Assembly (NCBI GenBank): GCA_022822495.1
Contig: JAJEBQ010000032.1
Span: 41,248 to 105,247, forward strand
Origin: Paracoccaceae bacterium
GTDB taxonomy: Bacteria; Pseudomonadota; Alphaproteobacteria; Rhodobacterales; Rhodobacteraceae
Direction: 5' to 3'
Length of the DNA: 64,000 bases
Both the position numbers and the translations under genes were made by a program. Of this stretch, positions 25,643 to 34,867 are shown piece by piece. The notes below the pieces were generated by a model, which did no database searches, was not told the DNA's origin, and saw only the letters and a program-made list of their open reading frames with translations. Numbering within the stretch: position 1 is the first letter of the stretch; each line of letters opens with the position of its first letter.

Positions 25643-28147
25643 ATGCACTCTTCAATACTTATTGATACCACCGGAGGACAAGAAACCCGGATATTGGTAC
25701 TTGAAGGAGGTAAGGTACAGGAATTTAAAAGAGAGACCAAATCCTCCAATAGATTGGCAGGGAATATCTATCTTGCCAGAATTGACAAAATTGAGCCTTC
25801 CATCCAGGCTGCTTTCGTAGACATAGGGATAGACAAGCACGGCTTTTTACCATTTCGTGCAATCCATCCTGATTACTACAATATAGATCCTTACAAGAAG
25901 GAAATAAAGCCACCTGATCCAAATTTGGAAAATACCGATGCGGCAGAGCAGCCCGGTTCAGATTTACTGTCTGAATTTGATGATTATGCAACCGACTTCG
26001 GGGTAATAACTCGTAACCATGTTTTTGGTCGGGAAAAAAATAAACATCAACTTAACGGAAGTAGGGTAAGGAAAAAGCAGCGTAACCATCGCACATCACC
26101 CCGTAATATTGCCAACGATTACCTGATTCAGGATGTCCTGTCCAAGGGACAGGTTGTTTTGGTCCAGGTTACCAGGGATGAAATAAATTCCAAAGGTGCT
26201 ACCCTAACAACCTACATCAGTTTACCAAGCAGATATTGTGTTCTTCTTCCAAACAGTGATAAAGGATTCTCAATCAGCAGTAAAATTGGTTCGCCTGATA
26301 CCCGCAAGGAACTACGACAAATTTTTGAAAATTTCGATTTTCCCCAAGGGGCAGGTTTGATCATGAGAACAATCAATTCCATACCTCCGGGTGAGGTTAT
26401 TGAAGCCGATATTCGAAGACAAATTGGAACCTGGAATGATATCCTTGATAAAATCAATCATTCCAAAGCCCCTGCCCTGATTAAACCCAGTAGTGATATC
26501 ATTGAAACAACAATCAGAGATCATTTCCGGGATTCCATTGATGAAATCATTGTTGCAGGTGATGAGGGTTACGAGAAAACAATAAAAGTTGTTGATGACT
26601 TGGTTCCACATGAAGCAGAAAAGGTTATCAAACACACCTATTTAAAACCTTTGTTCGTTCATCATGGCGTTCACGAGGACCTTAGAAACCTCCATGACCC
26701 AAGAGTTGAACTGGCCTCAGGTGGACATTTGGTCATTCAACCGACGGAAGCCCTGGTTGCTATTGATGTAAATTCAGCCAAGTCAAACCAGGGAAAGACA
26801 CTGACCGAAACAGCTCTCAAAACCAACATTGAAGCTGCGAGAGAAATTGCCAGACAATTACGATTACGCGATTTGGCCGGAATTATTGTTATTGATTTTA
26901 TTGATATGGATAACCAAGCCCATCGCAAGGAAGTAGAAATTGCATTGCGATCTGCTTTGCGAAGAGATCAAGCCTGGATCAATTGTGGCTATATTTCCAA
27001 ACTGGGATTGTTGGAAATGACGCGCCAGCGTGCCGGTGAAAATTTGGCTTCAAATACAACAAAATTATGTCCTGCATGTGGTGGTACAGGTAGGGTTGTA
27101 TTGGATGAAACACTTGCCGTCATTATTCTTCGTCATATTGAGGCAGAATGTTCACTAAGAAAAGCTGGCAATGTACAGGTTTCTGTCTCGTCGTCTTTGG
27201 AAAATTATTTCCTTAATGAAACCAGACGTGACATTAGCCGGATTGAGGATATTTATGGCTGTCGAATAAGGTTTGAGACCAAAGAAAGCCTCTTCTCACA
27301 GGAATATAGTTTTGTGTTGTTCAGCCCAGACCGAAACAAGGAAATTTTCAGGTACCCACCAAAACATCCAACCCACGTTAGCAACTCCCCTAAATCCACC
27401 TGGTCTTCAAAAAATGGTTACAGACATTCATCCAAATCGGAAGGAAAAAATAGAAGGTCAAGGGCAGAAAAGGAAACCAATGAGCCAAGCAAACCACAAG
27501 ATGCCAATGACTTGAAACAAAAGGCTGACAAATCACCAAATAGCACACAAATTAAGCAAGAAAAGCGGCAAGCCGTCTCAAGTGCAGCAAACAGGAAACA
27601 AAAATCCGCCACCAAGAAGGTCGAAAGTTCTGTAGCTACTGATCAGAAAATCCAAAACAATACTCAGGAAAAGGAGACAAAAACCAAAGTTGAAGGCAAA
27701 GCATCCAAGAGTAAAACCAAACGAGTGAAGGTGAAGATGAGTTCTTCAAAAAAGAAGCCTGTTCAGAGTACAAAAAAAGACTCTCCGGAGAATTTGAAAC
27801 AGGATAAAGAACCTGAACATAGATCTGAGACCAAGGAAAAGGAAATTGTAACTGCAGATGCAAAAAATATAACTTCACAAGAGCAGGCTGCGCCCGCTTC
27901 TGAATCTTCAGCAGTGCCAAAAAAGGAAGGGTCCACCCTCAAAAAGAAAACTCCTGGCAAACCACCTGTAAAAAAAAAGCAACAGCGTTTACGCCAGGTT
28001 AAGGCACAATCAATGAATCCAGAATTTCAAAATCTTATGAATGAAATAGCACCTGAGAATTACAGTCAAAAGGAACGTAAACTGGCCTTTGATGTTGATC
28101 TGGTTTCGCCGAATGATTTGGACATCTTTTTTGATTCTGACGACTAA
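25643..28147 (+). CDS. rne: Ribonuclease E/G
   Basis: Endoribonuclease central to mRNA decay and rRNA processing. The N-terminus (MHSSILIDTTGGQETRILVL) and SIQAAFVDIGIDKHGFLPF form the S1-containing part. There is a charged insert of about 70 residues inside the S1 domain (about residues 85-160), as in alphaproteobacteria. The catalytic region includes DLAGIIVIDFIDMD, with the metal-binding aspartates. The zinc-link is CPACGGTGRV. From about residue 575 the protein is Lys/Glu/Ser-rich and disordered, the likely scaffold for a degradosome. It ends with FDVDLVSPNDLDIFFDSDD. Length is 834 residues. Confidence 0.95.
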   Translation: MHSSILIDTTGGQETRILVLEGGKVQEFKRETKSSNRLAGNIYLARIDKIEPSIQAAFVDIGIDKHGFLPFRAIHPDYYNIDPYKKEIKPPDPNLENTDAAEQPGSDLLSEFDDYATDFGVITRNHVFGREKNKHQLNGSRVRKKQRNHRTSPRNIANDYLIQDVLSKGQVVLVQVTRDEINSKGATLTTYISLPSRYCVLLPNSDKGFSISSKIGSPDTRKELRQIFENFDFPQGAGLIMRTINSIPPGEVIEADIRRQIGTWNDILDKINHSKAPALIKPSSDIIETTIRDHFRDSIDEIIVAGDEGYEKTIKVVDDLVPHEAEKVIKHTYLKPLFVHHGVHEDLRNLHDPRVELASGGHLVIQPTEALVAIDVNSAKSNQGKTLTETALKTNIEAAREIARQLRLRDLAGIIVIDFIDMDNQAHRKEVEIALRSALRRDQAWINCGYISKLGLLEMTRQRAGENLASNTTKLCPACGGTGRVVLDETLAVIILRHIEAECSLRKAGNVQVSVSSSLENYFLNETRRDISRIEDIYGCRIRFETKESLFSQEYSFVLFSPDRNKEIFRYPPKHPTHVSNSPKSTWSSKNGYRHSSKSEGKNRRSRAEKETNEPSKPQDANDLKQKADKSPNSTQIKQEKRQAVSSAANRKQKSATKKVESSVATDQKIQNNTQEKETKTKVEGKASKSKTKRVKVKMSSSKKKPVQSTKKDSPENLKQDKEPEHRSETKEKEIVTADAKNITSQEQAAPASESSAVPKKEGSTLKKKTPGKPPVKKKQQRLRQVKAQSMNPEFQNLMNEIAPENYSQKERKLAFDVDLVSPNDLDIFFDSDD

Positions 28148-28259
28148 AATTGAAATAAATACTGTTGGTTTGAAAAAATACTTTGAAGTTTCACAGATTG
28201 GAAAAATACTAACCATAAAAACAAATTTATATTCTGATACTATCTGAGGAATTCATATC

Positions 28260-29078
28260 ATGGACATGACAAAAGGCTTTTTTTTCAATTTATACCAAGT
28301 ACTTTTCAGTAATTACAGGCAGTGGGGGATACAGCTCACAACTTTGGTAATTACCCTTTTGTTTTTTGCATTCCCCACAAAAGCCCTGGATTTGGAAAAT
28401 CTCAGCACAATCGAGCGCGACAGGTTCGGTGAACTCATCAAGGAGTATCTGCTGGCAAACCCGGAAATTATGCTTGAGGTCTTCCAGAAACTTGAAGAGC
28501 AGCAAGACCAAATCGCTTTTGAATTGCAAAGTGAATTCATTGAACTCAATGCGGACTTTATTTTTAATAACCCTCATTCCTGGGTAGGTGGTAATCCAGA
28601 TGGTGATGTCAATCTGGTTGAATTCGTGGATTACCGATGTGGATTTTGTCGCAGGGCTCACCCCATCATCCAGGATCTCCTTAAATTGGATCCAAGCTTA
28701 CGGTTTGTCATCAAGGAATTTCCAATTTTAGGTGAAGACTCATTGCAATCAGCAAAACTTGCGGTGGCAGTCCTGCAACTTACAGGATCAGAGGATTATG
28801 AAACTGTTCATAGCTACTTGATACGTCTGCAGGAACCGATTAGTGATAGGGTCATTTCTGAGGTTGCTTCCATGACAGGGATTGATGGCGAAACCTTGAA
28901 AACAAAAATGGAGGATTCTACTGTTACCAACGTACTGGAAAGCAATTATCAGTTGGCGCAAACGTTGGATATCAATGCTACACCTTCATTCATTGTCGGT
29001 AATAAGGTAATCAGTGGTTATTTATCTCTTGAAGAATTCAGGTTTGAAATTGATCAGATTAGAACCGCACAAAATTAA
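28260..29078 (+). CDS. DsbA-family thiol:disulfide oxidoreductase (ScsC/DsbA-like)
   Basis: A periplasmic thioredoxin-fold protein that makes or shuffles disulfide bonds. The signal peptide is at about residues 20-42 (IQLTTLVITLLFFAFPTKA). A charged helical N-terminal part follows (residues 45-95, LLANPEIMLEVFQKLEEQQD), as in the oligomerising ScsC-like subgroup. The active site is CGFC (VDYRCGFCRRAHP) and the cis-proline loop is NATPSFIVG. AGGA-like bases in CTGAGGA (28244-28250) are 9 bp before the ATG. It lies just upstream of accB with a 35-bp gap. Confidence 0.88.
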   Translation: MDMTKGFFFNLYQVLFSNYRQWGIQLTTLVITLLFFAFPTKALDLENLSTIERDRFGELIKEYLLANPEIMLEVFQKLEEQQDQIAFELQSEFIELNADFIFNNPHSWVGGNPDGDVNLVEFVDYRCGFCRRAHPIIQDLLKLDPSLRFVIKEFPILGEDSLQSAKLAVAVLQLTGSEDYETVHSYLIRLQEPISDRVISEVASMTGIDGETLKTKMEDSTVTNVLESNYQLAQTLDINATPSFIVGNKVISGYLSLEEFRFEIDQIRTAQN

Positions 29079-29113
29079 GGTATAGAAAAAGTAAATAATT
29101 GTTGGAGGTACTG

Positions 29114-29581
29114 GTGGCCAAGGAAGAATCAAAACTGGATATAATTTCCAAATTGGTTGATTTGTTCAAGGAAAAAGAACTTGGAGAATTTGCGGTCGAA
29201 ATCAAGGAAGATGATTCTTCCCACATTAAAATCAAAATAGCGAATAATGTTCGCGAAACCATTATGCCAACCCATATTTCTGCACCCAGGGTATCAGATG
29301 CAGCCAACCCTTTACCGGCATTGGATGAATCGACAACCGAGACCAAGGGATTGGTTACCTCAGAAATGGTTGGAACAGCCTATCTCAAACCCAGCCCCGA
29401 GGCCGAAACGCCCTTTGTCCATGTTGGTCAAAGCGTCAAGGAAGGTGACACCATACTTATTATAGAGGCCATGAAGACGATGAATTTCATAGTTGCACCG
29501 CACGCAGGAACAGTCCGGAAAATTATGGTGGATGACGGCGAACCAGTTCAATTTGGATCTGAACTTATGGTCATCGACTAA
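29114..29581 (+). CDS. accB: Acetyl-CoA carboxylase biotin carboxyl carrier protein
   Basis: Carries biotin for acetyl-CoA carboxylase, the first step of fatty-acid synthesis. The biotin-accepting lysine is in the canonical IIEAMKTMNFIVAP near the C-terminus, and the domain starts about residue 75 (GLVTSEMVGTAYLKPSPEA). The start GTG at 29114 is chosen because GGAGG at 29104-29108 sits 5 bp before it and the protein then begins VAKEESKLDIISKLVDLF, as expected. A TTG at 29099 would add MLEVL coded by the ribosome-binding site itself. It is followed after 52 bp by accC. Confidence 0.95.
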   Translation: MAKEESKLDIISKLVDLFKEKELGEFAVEIKEDDSSHIKIKIANNVRETIMPTHISAPRVSDAANPLPALDESTTETKGLVTSEMVGTAYLKPSPEAETPFVHVGQSVKEGDTILIIEAMKTMNFIVAPHAGTVRKIMVDDGEPVQFGSELMVID

Positions 29582-29633
29582 TGTGTTATCCAGTGCTGGT
29601 TTGTACTCTCCAAGTTTAGTGGGTTAGATCTTC

Positions 29634-31004
29634 ATGTTTTCCAAAGTCCTTATTGCCAACCGTGGAGAAATTTCCCTGCGAATAATCAGAACTTGCAAAG
29701 AGATGGGCATAGCTACCGTTGCCGTTCATACCACGGTTGACCAAGACGCGATGCATGTTCGTATGGCTGATGAGGCCATTTGTATTGGCACACCAAGATC
29801 ACCGGGAAACAAGGAAAGCTATTTGTCCTTTTCAGCAATAATTTCAGCTTGCGAAATTACAGGTTCCAATGCCCTCCACCCCGGTTATGGTTTTCTCTCG
29901 GAGAATGCTGAATTTGTTGAACAATTGGAAGACCATGAAATTACCTTTATTGGCCCCTCGTCAAAGCATATAAAACTTATGGGAGACAAGATTACGGCTA
30001 AGGAAAAAATGTTGGAGTTGGGTGTACCATGTGTTCCCGGCCCCAATGAAAGTATCGAAACGGTTGACAGGGCCTTAAGTGTTGCCAGCGATATCGGTTA
30101 CCCGGTTATTGTCAAGGCTTCCGCTGGAGGCGGTGGCAGAGGCATGAAAGTCGTCAACTCGCAGGCGGATATGGAAGCAGCTTATCTTGCGGCACAGCAG
30201 GAAGCTGGGGCAAGTTTCGGTAATGATGAGGTTTATCTTGAAAAGTTTCTTCCCCATGGACGCCACATTGAGATTCAAGTCCTTGGCGATGGTATGGGAA
30301 ATGCCGTTCATTTTGGCGAGAGAGACTGCACCATCCAAAGGCGCCACCAAAAGCTACTGGAAGAGGCCCCAAGCCCTCTGCTTGACGGTAAAAAAAGATC
30401 ACACATTGGAGAAATTTGTGCCGAGGCTATCGCTGAAATGGGTTATGAAGGCGTTGGTACCATCGAATTTCTTTACCAGGATGGTGAATTCTATTTTATC
30501 GAAATGAATACTCGCTTACAGGTCGAGCACCCCGTGACTGAGGCCATTTTTGGTATCGATTTGGTTAAGCAACAAATCAATGTGGCTGCTGGCAACCCTT
30601 TGGAATTAAAGCAGGGGGACCTTGTGCCCAGAGGGCATTCGATTGAGGTAAGGATCAACGCAGAAACTGTACCTGACTTCATACCCTGCCCTGGTAAGGT
30701 GGGATTATATCACTCTCCGGGTGGTTTGGGAATACGCATGGATTCATTCCTGTATAATGGTTATACAGTACCACAAAACTATGACAGTTTGATCGGCAAA
30801 TTAATCTCTCATGGCGAAACCAGAACAATCGCTATTGCGAAATTAAAGCGGGCTCTGGAAGAACTAATCGTTCACCCCATAAGCACCACAGCTCCTTTAT
30901 TCCAGTTACTGCTTGAAGATAGGGACTTTCTGGATTCGAATTATGATATCCACTGGTTAGAAAAATGGATACAGCAAAACGGGAAATTACTCAAAAATCA
31001 ATAA
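29634..31004 (+). CDS. accC: Biotin carboxylase subunit of acetyl-CoA carboxylase
   Basis: Carboxylates the biotin of AccB using ATP and bicarbonate. The N-terminus is MFSKVLIANRGEISLRIIR. The ATP-grasp glycine loop is KASAGGGGRGMKVV, and HIEIQVLGDGMGNAVHFGERD, QRRHQKLLEEAPSP and EMNTRLQVEHPVTE carry the metal- and bicarbonate-binding residues. The 456-residue length is normal. It forms the usual accB-accC operon, with aat next after 23 bp. Confidence 0.97.
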   Translation: MFSKVLIANRGEISLRIIRTCKEMGIATVAVHTTVDQDAMHVRMADEAICIGTPRSPGNKESYLSFSAIISACEITGSNALHPGYGFLSENAEFVEQLEDHEITFIGPSSKHIKLMGDKITAKEKMLELGVPCVPGPNESIETVDRALSVASDIGYPVIVKASAGGGGRGMKVVNSQADMEAAYLAAQQEAGASFGNDEVYLEKFLPHGRHIEIQVLGDGMGNAVHFGERDCTIQRRHQKLLEEAPSPLLDGKKRSHIGEICAEAIAEMGYEGVGTIEFLYQDGEFYFIEMNTRLQVEHPVTEAIFGIDLVKQQINVAAGNPLELKQGDLVPRGHSIEVRINAETVPDFIPCPGKVGLYHSPGGLGIRMDSFLYNGYTVPQNYDSLIGKLISHGETRTIAIAKLKRALEELIVHPISTTAPLFQLLLEDRDFLDSNYDIHWLEKWIQQNGKLLKNQ

Positions 31005-31027
31005 CACCTTTCCTTCTCTGTTGATTG

Positions 31028-31735
31028 ATGGATGAATTTGTTAAAGAATTTAAACAAAACTACCTGTCTGGGAATTTCATTATGGGTGATGAGGATGACC
31101 CTTTTGCCATTTACTGGGCCAGGTCAGAGAAACGGTTTATCATTCCGCTGGATGAATTGAGGGTCTCCAAGAGGCTAAAACGAAAAATCAAAAAGAACCC
31201 TTTTCATATTACCATCAACAGGAATTGCCCACAGGTCATTCACCAGTGTTCCAAACGGGAAAAAACCTGGATCAACCCGGCGATAAAATATATCTACTCA
31301 CAATTGAGCAAACTCAACCTGGTCCACTCCCTTGAAACATGGGAAGGGGAAAAGTTGGTAGGTGGTCTTTATGGCGTTGCCCTTGGAGGAGTATTTTTTG
31401 GGGAAAGTATGTTTTTTACCAAACCGGATTCATCCAAAATTGCACTTGTGTACCTGGTTGATCATCTCAATCGTACCGGTTTTGAAGTTCTTGATGCTCA
31501 AATGCCAAGTAAGCATATATCTCAGATGGGTGGTCGTACAATTTCCGATGGAAAGTTCCGGGAAATGATTGCTCGTGCCTGTCAGAAATCAAATATTCAG
31601 TTTACCTCAGTTCCCATTGAAGCATCAGGCGAAAGTGTTGTACAGCGGATTAACCAGAAATCAAATCGTGGATGTTCAACGGCCGATAAGGCAGGTGATT
31701 GTGAAATCAACCAAGCTGAAAACAATTCCGAGTGA
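31028..31735 (+). CDS. aat: Leucyl/phenylalanyl-tRNA--protein transferase
   Basis: Adds Leu or Phe to the N-terminus of proteins with Arg or Lys ends, marking them for ClpS/ClpAP degradation. Signatures are TWINPAIKYIYSQL, VGGLYGVALGGVFFGESMFF and LDAQMPSKHISQMGGRTIS. ATG 31028 is preferred to the adjoining TTG 31025. The last 46 codons overlap the oppositely oriented DUF2155 gene by 139 bp. The extra C-terminal residues after RARACQKSN-like sequence are low in similarity to the family, so the tail may be a late extension. Position after accC is common in alphaproteobacteria. Confidence 0.94.
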   Translation: MDEFVKEFKQNYLSGNFIMGDEDDPFAIYWARSEKRFIIPLDELRVSKRLKRKIKKNPFHITINRNCPQVIHQCSKREKTWINPAIKYIYSQLSKLNLVHSLETWEGEKLVGGLYGVALGGVFFGESMFFTKPDSSKIALVYLVDHLNRTGFEVLDAQMPSKHISQMGGRTISDGKFREMIARACQKSNIQFTSVPIEASGESVVQRINQKSNRGCSTADKAGDCEINQAENNSE

Positions 31736-31992
31736 TCGCCTTGATCCATAATTGTTACGAATGCATATGAATATTTGGCAGGATTTTCGGCAAGGTACCG
31801 ACAATCTTCAAGGGTTATTTCGAATTTTGCAAATTCAATTGTTACACCCAGTTCAATTTCCAAATCCATCACTCTTCCTGTCATGGTATCAAGGGTTCTG
31901 ATTAAGGCCCCATCACCTGTCAGGCTGGCTTCAGAACGAGCCAAATGAGGAAGTAGAAGTACGACAAGAAGAATTTTTAGAAGGCAGTGCAT
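31597..31992 (-). CDS. DUF2155 domain periplasmic protein
   Basis: A 131-residue conserved alphaproteobacterial protein of unknown function. It has an N-terminal signal peptide (LLKILLVVLLLPHLARSEA). The core reads TLDTMTGRVMDLEIELG, then EITLEDCRYLAENPAKY, AFVTIMDQ and LFSAWLISQSPALSAVEHP, then RFDFWLIRC, with two conserved cysteines that may pair. It follows mlaD by 2 bp on the same strand. Its last 139 bp overlap the 3' end of aat on the other strand. Both proteins keep family motifs up to or into the overlap (WLIRC here), so the overlap is real. The frame is intact. Confidence 0.88.
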   Translation of the reverse strand: MHCLLKILLVVLLLPHLARSEASLTGDGALIRTLDTMTGRVMDLEIELGVTIEFAKFEITLEDCRYLAENPAKYSYAFVTIMDQGDHSELFSAWLISQSPALSAVEHPRFDFWLIRCTTLSPDASMGTEVN

Positions 31993-31994
31993 GG

Positions 31995-32438
31995 TCAGTT
32001 TTGTGAGTTAACAAAACCTGCCATTAAACTCATAAAATCAACATGGGATTGCGTTTGAACCACCTTCTCACCGGGTTGGAAATATTCATAATCAATTCCG
32101 GGGAGAACTTCGACAAAATGTGCTCCCAGAAGACCTTCCGAAGAGACAGCAAGAAAACTGTCAACCGGGATCTCAAGATCGGAATTGATTATCATTTGTA
32201 CATCGGCCTTGTAAGTTTCGAGATTGATAGACATGTCGGATACCGTTCCTACTTTGATCCCAGCAAGTTTGACGTCTGTTCCAACAGACACACCTTGTGC
32301 CGAATTGAATTCGGCAATGAGTGGATACCCCCCGTTTTTCATGAAAGATTCATTTTCAAGCAACAAAAGGTAAAAAAAGACACCAGTAACCAGCAGGACG
32401 ACAGCACCTACAATTATTTCCAATTTATTTTCAGCCAT
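31995..32438 (-). CDS. mlaD: MlaD-like MCE-domain protein, outer-membrane lipid asymmetry
   Basis: Substrate-binding part of the Mla phospholipid transport system. The N-terminal membrane helix (IIVGAVVLLVTGVFFYLLLL, residues about 9-28) is followed by one MCE domain with YPLIAEFNSAQGVSVGTDV and KLAGIKVGTVSDM. At 147 residues it is the short MlaD form. It sits between the NDUFA12 and DUF2155 genes, a conserved alphaproteobacterial arrangement. No mlaE, mlaF or mlaC is here. Confidence 0.9.
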   Translation of the reverse strand: MAENKLEIIVGAVVLLVTGVFFYLLLLENESFMKNGGYPLIAEFNSAQGVSVGTDVKLAGIKVGTVSDMSINLETYKADVQMIINSDLEIPVDSFLAVSSEGLLGAHFVEVLPGIDYEYFQPGEKVVQTQSHVDFMSLMAGFVNSQN

Positions 32439-32451
32439 AAATGAACCTAAG

Positions 32452-32829
32452 CTATTCAGGGTTCCAAGGAATATAATCTCTGGTTAGATCTTTCCTTTTG
32501 CCTCGTAATGAACCAAGGGGAGCGTATGCTTCAGGCATGCCGGTCATATTCGCGATGTGGGGTTTCTCCCAAGCTTTCATAGGCAGTGGGTCTTCGGTTG
32601 GGGGTTGGTCAAAGGTATGATGAAGCCATCCATGCCATTGTGGGGAAATTCGACTGGCTTCAATATTTCCCTTATAGACAATCCAACGTCGTTTACCATC
32701 CTTGGTTTGATAGAACTTGTTTCCTTCCGGGTCCTCACCGACTTTTTGTCCTTTACGCCAAGTGTAAATTTGGGTTCCCAAGGTCTGTGAATTCCACCAT
32801 GTAATCAATCTGATAATAAACCTGATCAT
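32452..32829 (-). CDS. NDUFA12-type NADH:ubiquinone oxidoreductase accessory subunit
   Basis: Homologue of the mitochondrial complex I subunit NDUFA12 (B17.2), a supernumerary subunit shared by mitochondria and alphaproteobacteria. Motifs are WWNSQTLGTQIYTWRKGQKVG, GNKFYQTKDGKRRWIVYKG, RISPQWHGWLHHTFDQPP and KAWEKPHIANMTGMPEAYA, all typical. The 125-residue length is usual. Its presence is one of the better pieces of evidence for an alphaproteobacterial host. The complex I operon itself is elsewhere. Confidence 0.94.
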   Translation of the reverse strand: MIRFIIRLITWWNSQTLGTQIYTWRKGQKVGEDPEGNKFYQTKDGKRRWIVYKGNIEASRISPQWHGWLHHTFDQPPTEDPLPMKAWEKPHIANMTGMPEAYAPLGSLRGKRKDLTRDYIPWNPE

Positions 32830-32871
32830 TCTTCAAATCCATTATGATTCACTGAAGATCTCAATGTTCCT

Positions 32872-34134
32872 TTACGACCCTGCTGCCTTGGGCAGAGTAC
32901 TTTCCGAGTAGAATCGCAGGGGTTCAGCATTGGATAAGACACAATCCTCATTGACAACGATTTCCACAACACTCTCATCAAGAGGCAGTTCAAACATGGT
33001 ATCCAGCAAGATCTCCTCGATTATTGACCTTAGGCCTCTGGCCCCGGTCTTCAATTCAGATGCCTTGGTTGCTATGGCCCTTACAGCTTCATCGGTGAAA
33101 GTCAACTTGATCCCATCCAGTTCAAAGAGTTTTTTGAATTGCTTGACCAGCGAATTTTTTGGCTCACTAAGTACTTTTATGAGAGCTTCGACATCCAGTT
33201 CATTGAGAGTTGCAACGACAGGCAATCTACCGACAAATTCAGGGATTAGACCGAATTTCATCAAATCCTCTGGTTCAAGATCTTCAAGGAGTTCACCCAA
33301 ATCTTTGGTTTCCAAATCGGAAATAGCCACTTCAAACCCCATGGCAGAGGGTCGGGTTCGCGTTTGAATGACTTTTTCCAGACCGGCAAAAGCACCTCCA
33401 CAGATAAACAGGATATTGGTTGTATCCACCTGTAGAAACTCTTGTTGTGGATGCTTGCGCCCACCTCGGGGTGGTATGGATGTAACTGTACCCTCGATTA
33501 TCTTGAGCAACGCCTGTTGAACCCCTTCACCGCTTACATCTCTGGTTATGGAAGGGTTATCCGTTTTGCGTGTGATTTTATCCAACTCATCAATATAAAC
33601 AATACCTCGCTGGGCTTTCGAAACATTATATTCCGCTGCCTGAAGTAATCTGAGAATGATGTTTTCAACATCCTCACCAACATACCCTGCTTCAGTTAAG
33701 GTTGTAGCATCAGCCATGGTAAATGGCACATCCAACAACTTTGCCAAAGTTTGGGCTAGCAGGGTTTTGCCACATCCGGTTGGTCCAATGAGCAAGATAT
33801 TGGACTTGGCTATTTCAACACCCAGATCAGTATCCAGGTTGTTTAACATCTTGTAGTGGTTATACACTGCAACTGAAAGCACTTTTTTAGCATGAGCCTG
33901 TCCAATCACGTAATCATCAAGAAACCGATAGATTTCCTGAGGCGGGGTAGATTGTTGCCCTTGCTTGCGTGAGATAACCTCTCTGTCCTGTTTGATAATT
34001 TCAACAGAAAGTTCCACACATTCGTCACACATGTAGACATTTGGGCCAGCAATCAACTTTTTGACCTCACTTTTGCTTTTGCTGCAAAAAGAACAACGAA
34101 GTTCACTGTCTTCAGATGGAGTCTGATTAATCAT
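32872..34134 (-). CDS. clpX: ATP-dependent Clp protease ATPase subunit ClpX
   Basis: Unfoldase that feeds proteins to ClpP. The zinc-finger dimer domain is visible as [14 protein letters not shown] and YMCDECVEL near the N-terminus. The AAA+ module has Walker [17 protein letters not shown], Walker [11 protein letters not shown] and the pore loop GYVGEDVE. The IGF/IGL loop that docks on ClpP is not obvious in this reading. The 420-residue length is normal. It lies 73 bp downstream of clpP on the same strand. Confidence 0.97.
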   Translation of the reverse strand: MINQTPSEDSELRCSFCSKSKSEVKKLIAGPNVYMCDECVELSVEIIKQDREVISRKQGQQSTPPQEIYRFLDDYVIGQAHAKKVLSVAVYNHYKMLNNLDTDLGVEIAKSNILLIGPTGCGKTLLAQTLAKLLDVPFTMADATTLTEAGYVGEDVENIILRLLQAAEYNVSKAQRGIVYIDELDKITRKTDNPSITRDVSGEGVQQALLKIIEGTVTSIPPRGGRKHPQQEFLQVDTTNILFICGGAFAGLEKVIQTRTRPSAMGFEVAISDLETKDLGELLEDLEPEDLMKFGLIPEFVGRLPVVATLNELDVEALIKVLSEPKNSLVKQFKKLFELDGIKLTFTDEAVRAIATKASELKTGARGLRSIIEEILLDTMFELPLDESVVEIVVNEDCVLSNAEPLRFYSESTLPKAAGS

Positions 34135-34207
34135 TCACGAACACCATGTTTACCGCCAAAACCTATTTCCAGACTTATACCCAAATACAACAAAAATGGA
34201 AATAACT

Positions 34208-34852
34208 TTACTCTTCTGAATTAATTGAGCGATTTGTAACAATTTTATCAATCAAACCCCACTCAAGAGCTTGTTCTGGCGTCATGTGATTGTCGCCACC
34301 CTTAACCGCTTTGTCGACTTCATTCAGCGTTCTGCCAGTATGTTTCATCAAAATTTCGCGTAATTCCTGTTCACCGGCTTTCATATGATCATATTGAATC
34401 TTTACATCGCTGAACCTGCCTTGAAATCCCCCTATGGATTGATGGACCATTATCTTGCAATGTGGCAGACAATATCTTTTACCTTCGGCTCCAGCAGCTA
34501 ACAACAGGGACCCCATTGAAGCGGCTTGACCAAAGGCAATGGTGGAGACAGGAGGTACAATATACTGCATCGCATCATATATAGCCAATCCAGAATTGAC
34601 CAATCCACCAGGGCTGTTTATGTACATGTAAATTTCTGATTCTGGATTTTCAGATTCCAGAAACAGTAGTTGAGCAACGGCAAGAGTTGACAGTTCCTCC
34701 GTAACTTCACCACAAAGAAAAATAATTCTCTCCTTCAATAGCTTGGAGAAAATATCATACCTTTTTTCTCCTCTTGGTGTTTGTTCGTCGACAGTAGGTA
34801 TTATCGCGTTCTTTAATGGTATCATGTGACCTACCTCTTTATCTTTAATCAT
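34208..34852 (-). CDS. clpP: ATP-dependent Clp protease proteolytic subunit ClpP
   Basis: Serine protease of the ClpXP complex. The catalytic Ser is in GQAASMGSLLLAAG and the His in HCKIMVHQSIGGFQG. The Asp is expected in DNHMTPEQALEWGLID. The N-terminus shows ERIIFLCGEVTEELS. The 214-residue length is normal. The gene is 15 bp downstream of tig, so tig-clpP-clpX form one leftward operon, a very widespread order. The upstream ATG at 34852 gives a short leader; another ATG ten codons later is possible. Confidence 0.97.
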   Translation of the reverse strand: MIKDKEVGHMIPLKNAIIPTVDEQTPRGEKRYDIFSKLLKERIIFLCGEVTEELSTLAVAQLLFLESENPESEIYMYINSPGGLVNSGLAIYDAMQYIVPPVSTIAFGQAASMGSLLLAAGAEGKRYCLPHCKIMVHQSIGGFQGRFSDVKIQYDHMKAGEQELREILMKHTGRTLNEVDKAVKGGDNHMTPEQALEWGLIDKIVTNRSINSEE

Positions 34853-34867
34853 TATCCATTGGGTGGC

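Noticed and set aside
25452..25820. Open frame upstream of and overlapping rne
   Set aside because: No family similarity; it overlaps the conserved start of RNase E in another frame and probably lies in its leader.
27636..27920. Leftward open frames under the 3' part of rne
   Set aside because: Arise from the Lys/Glu-rich codon bias of the disordered RNase E tail on the other strand.
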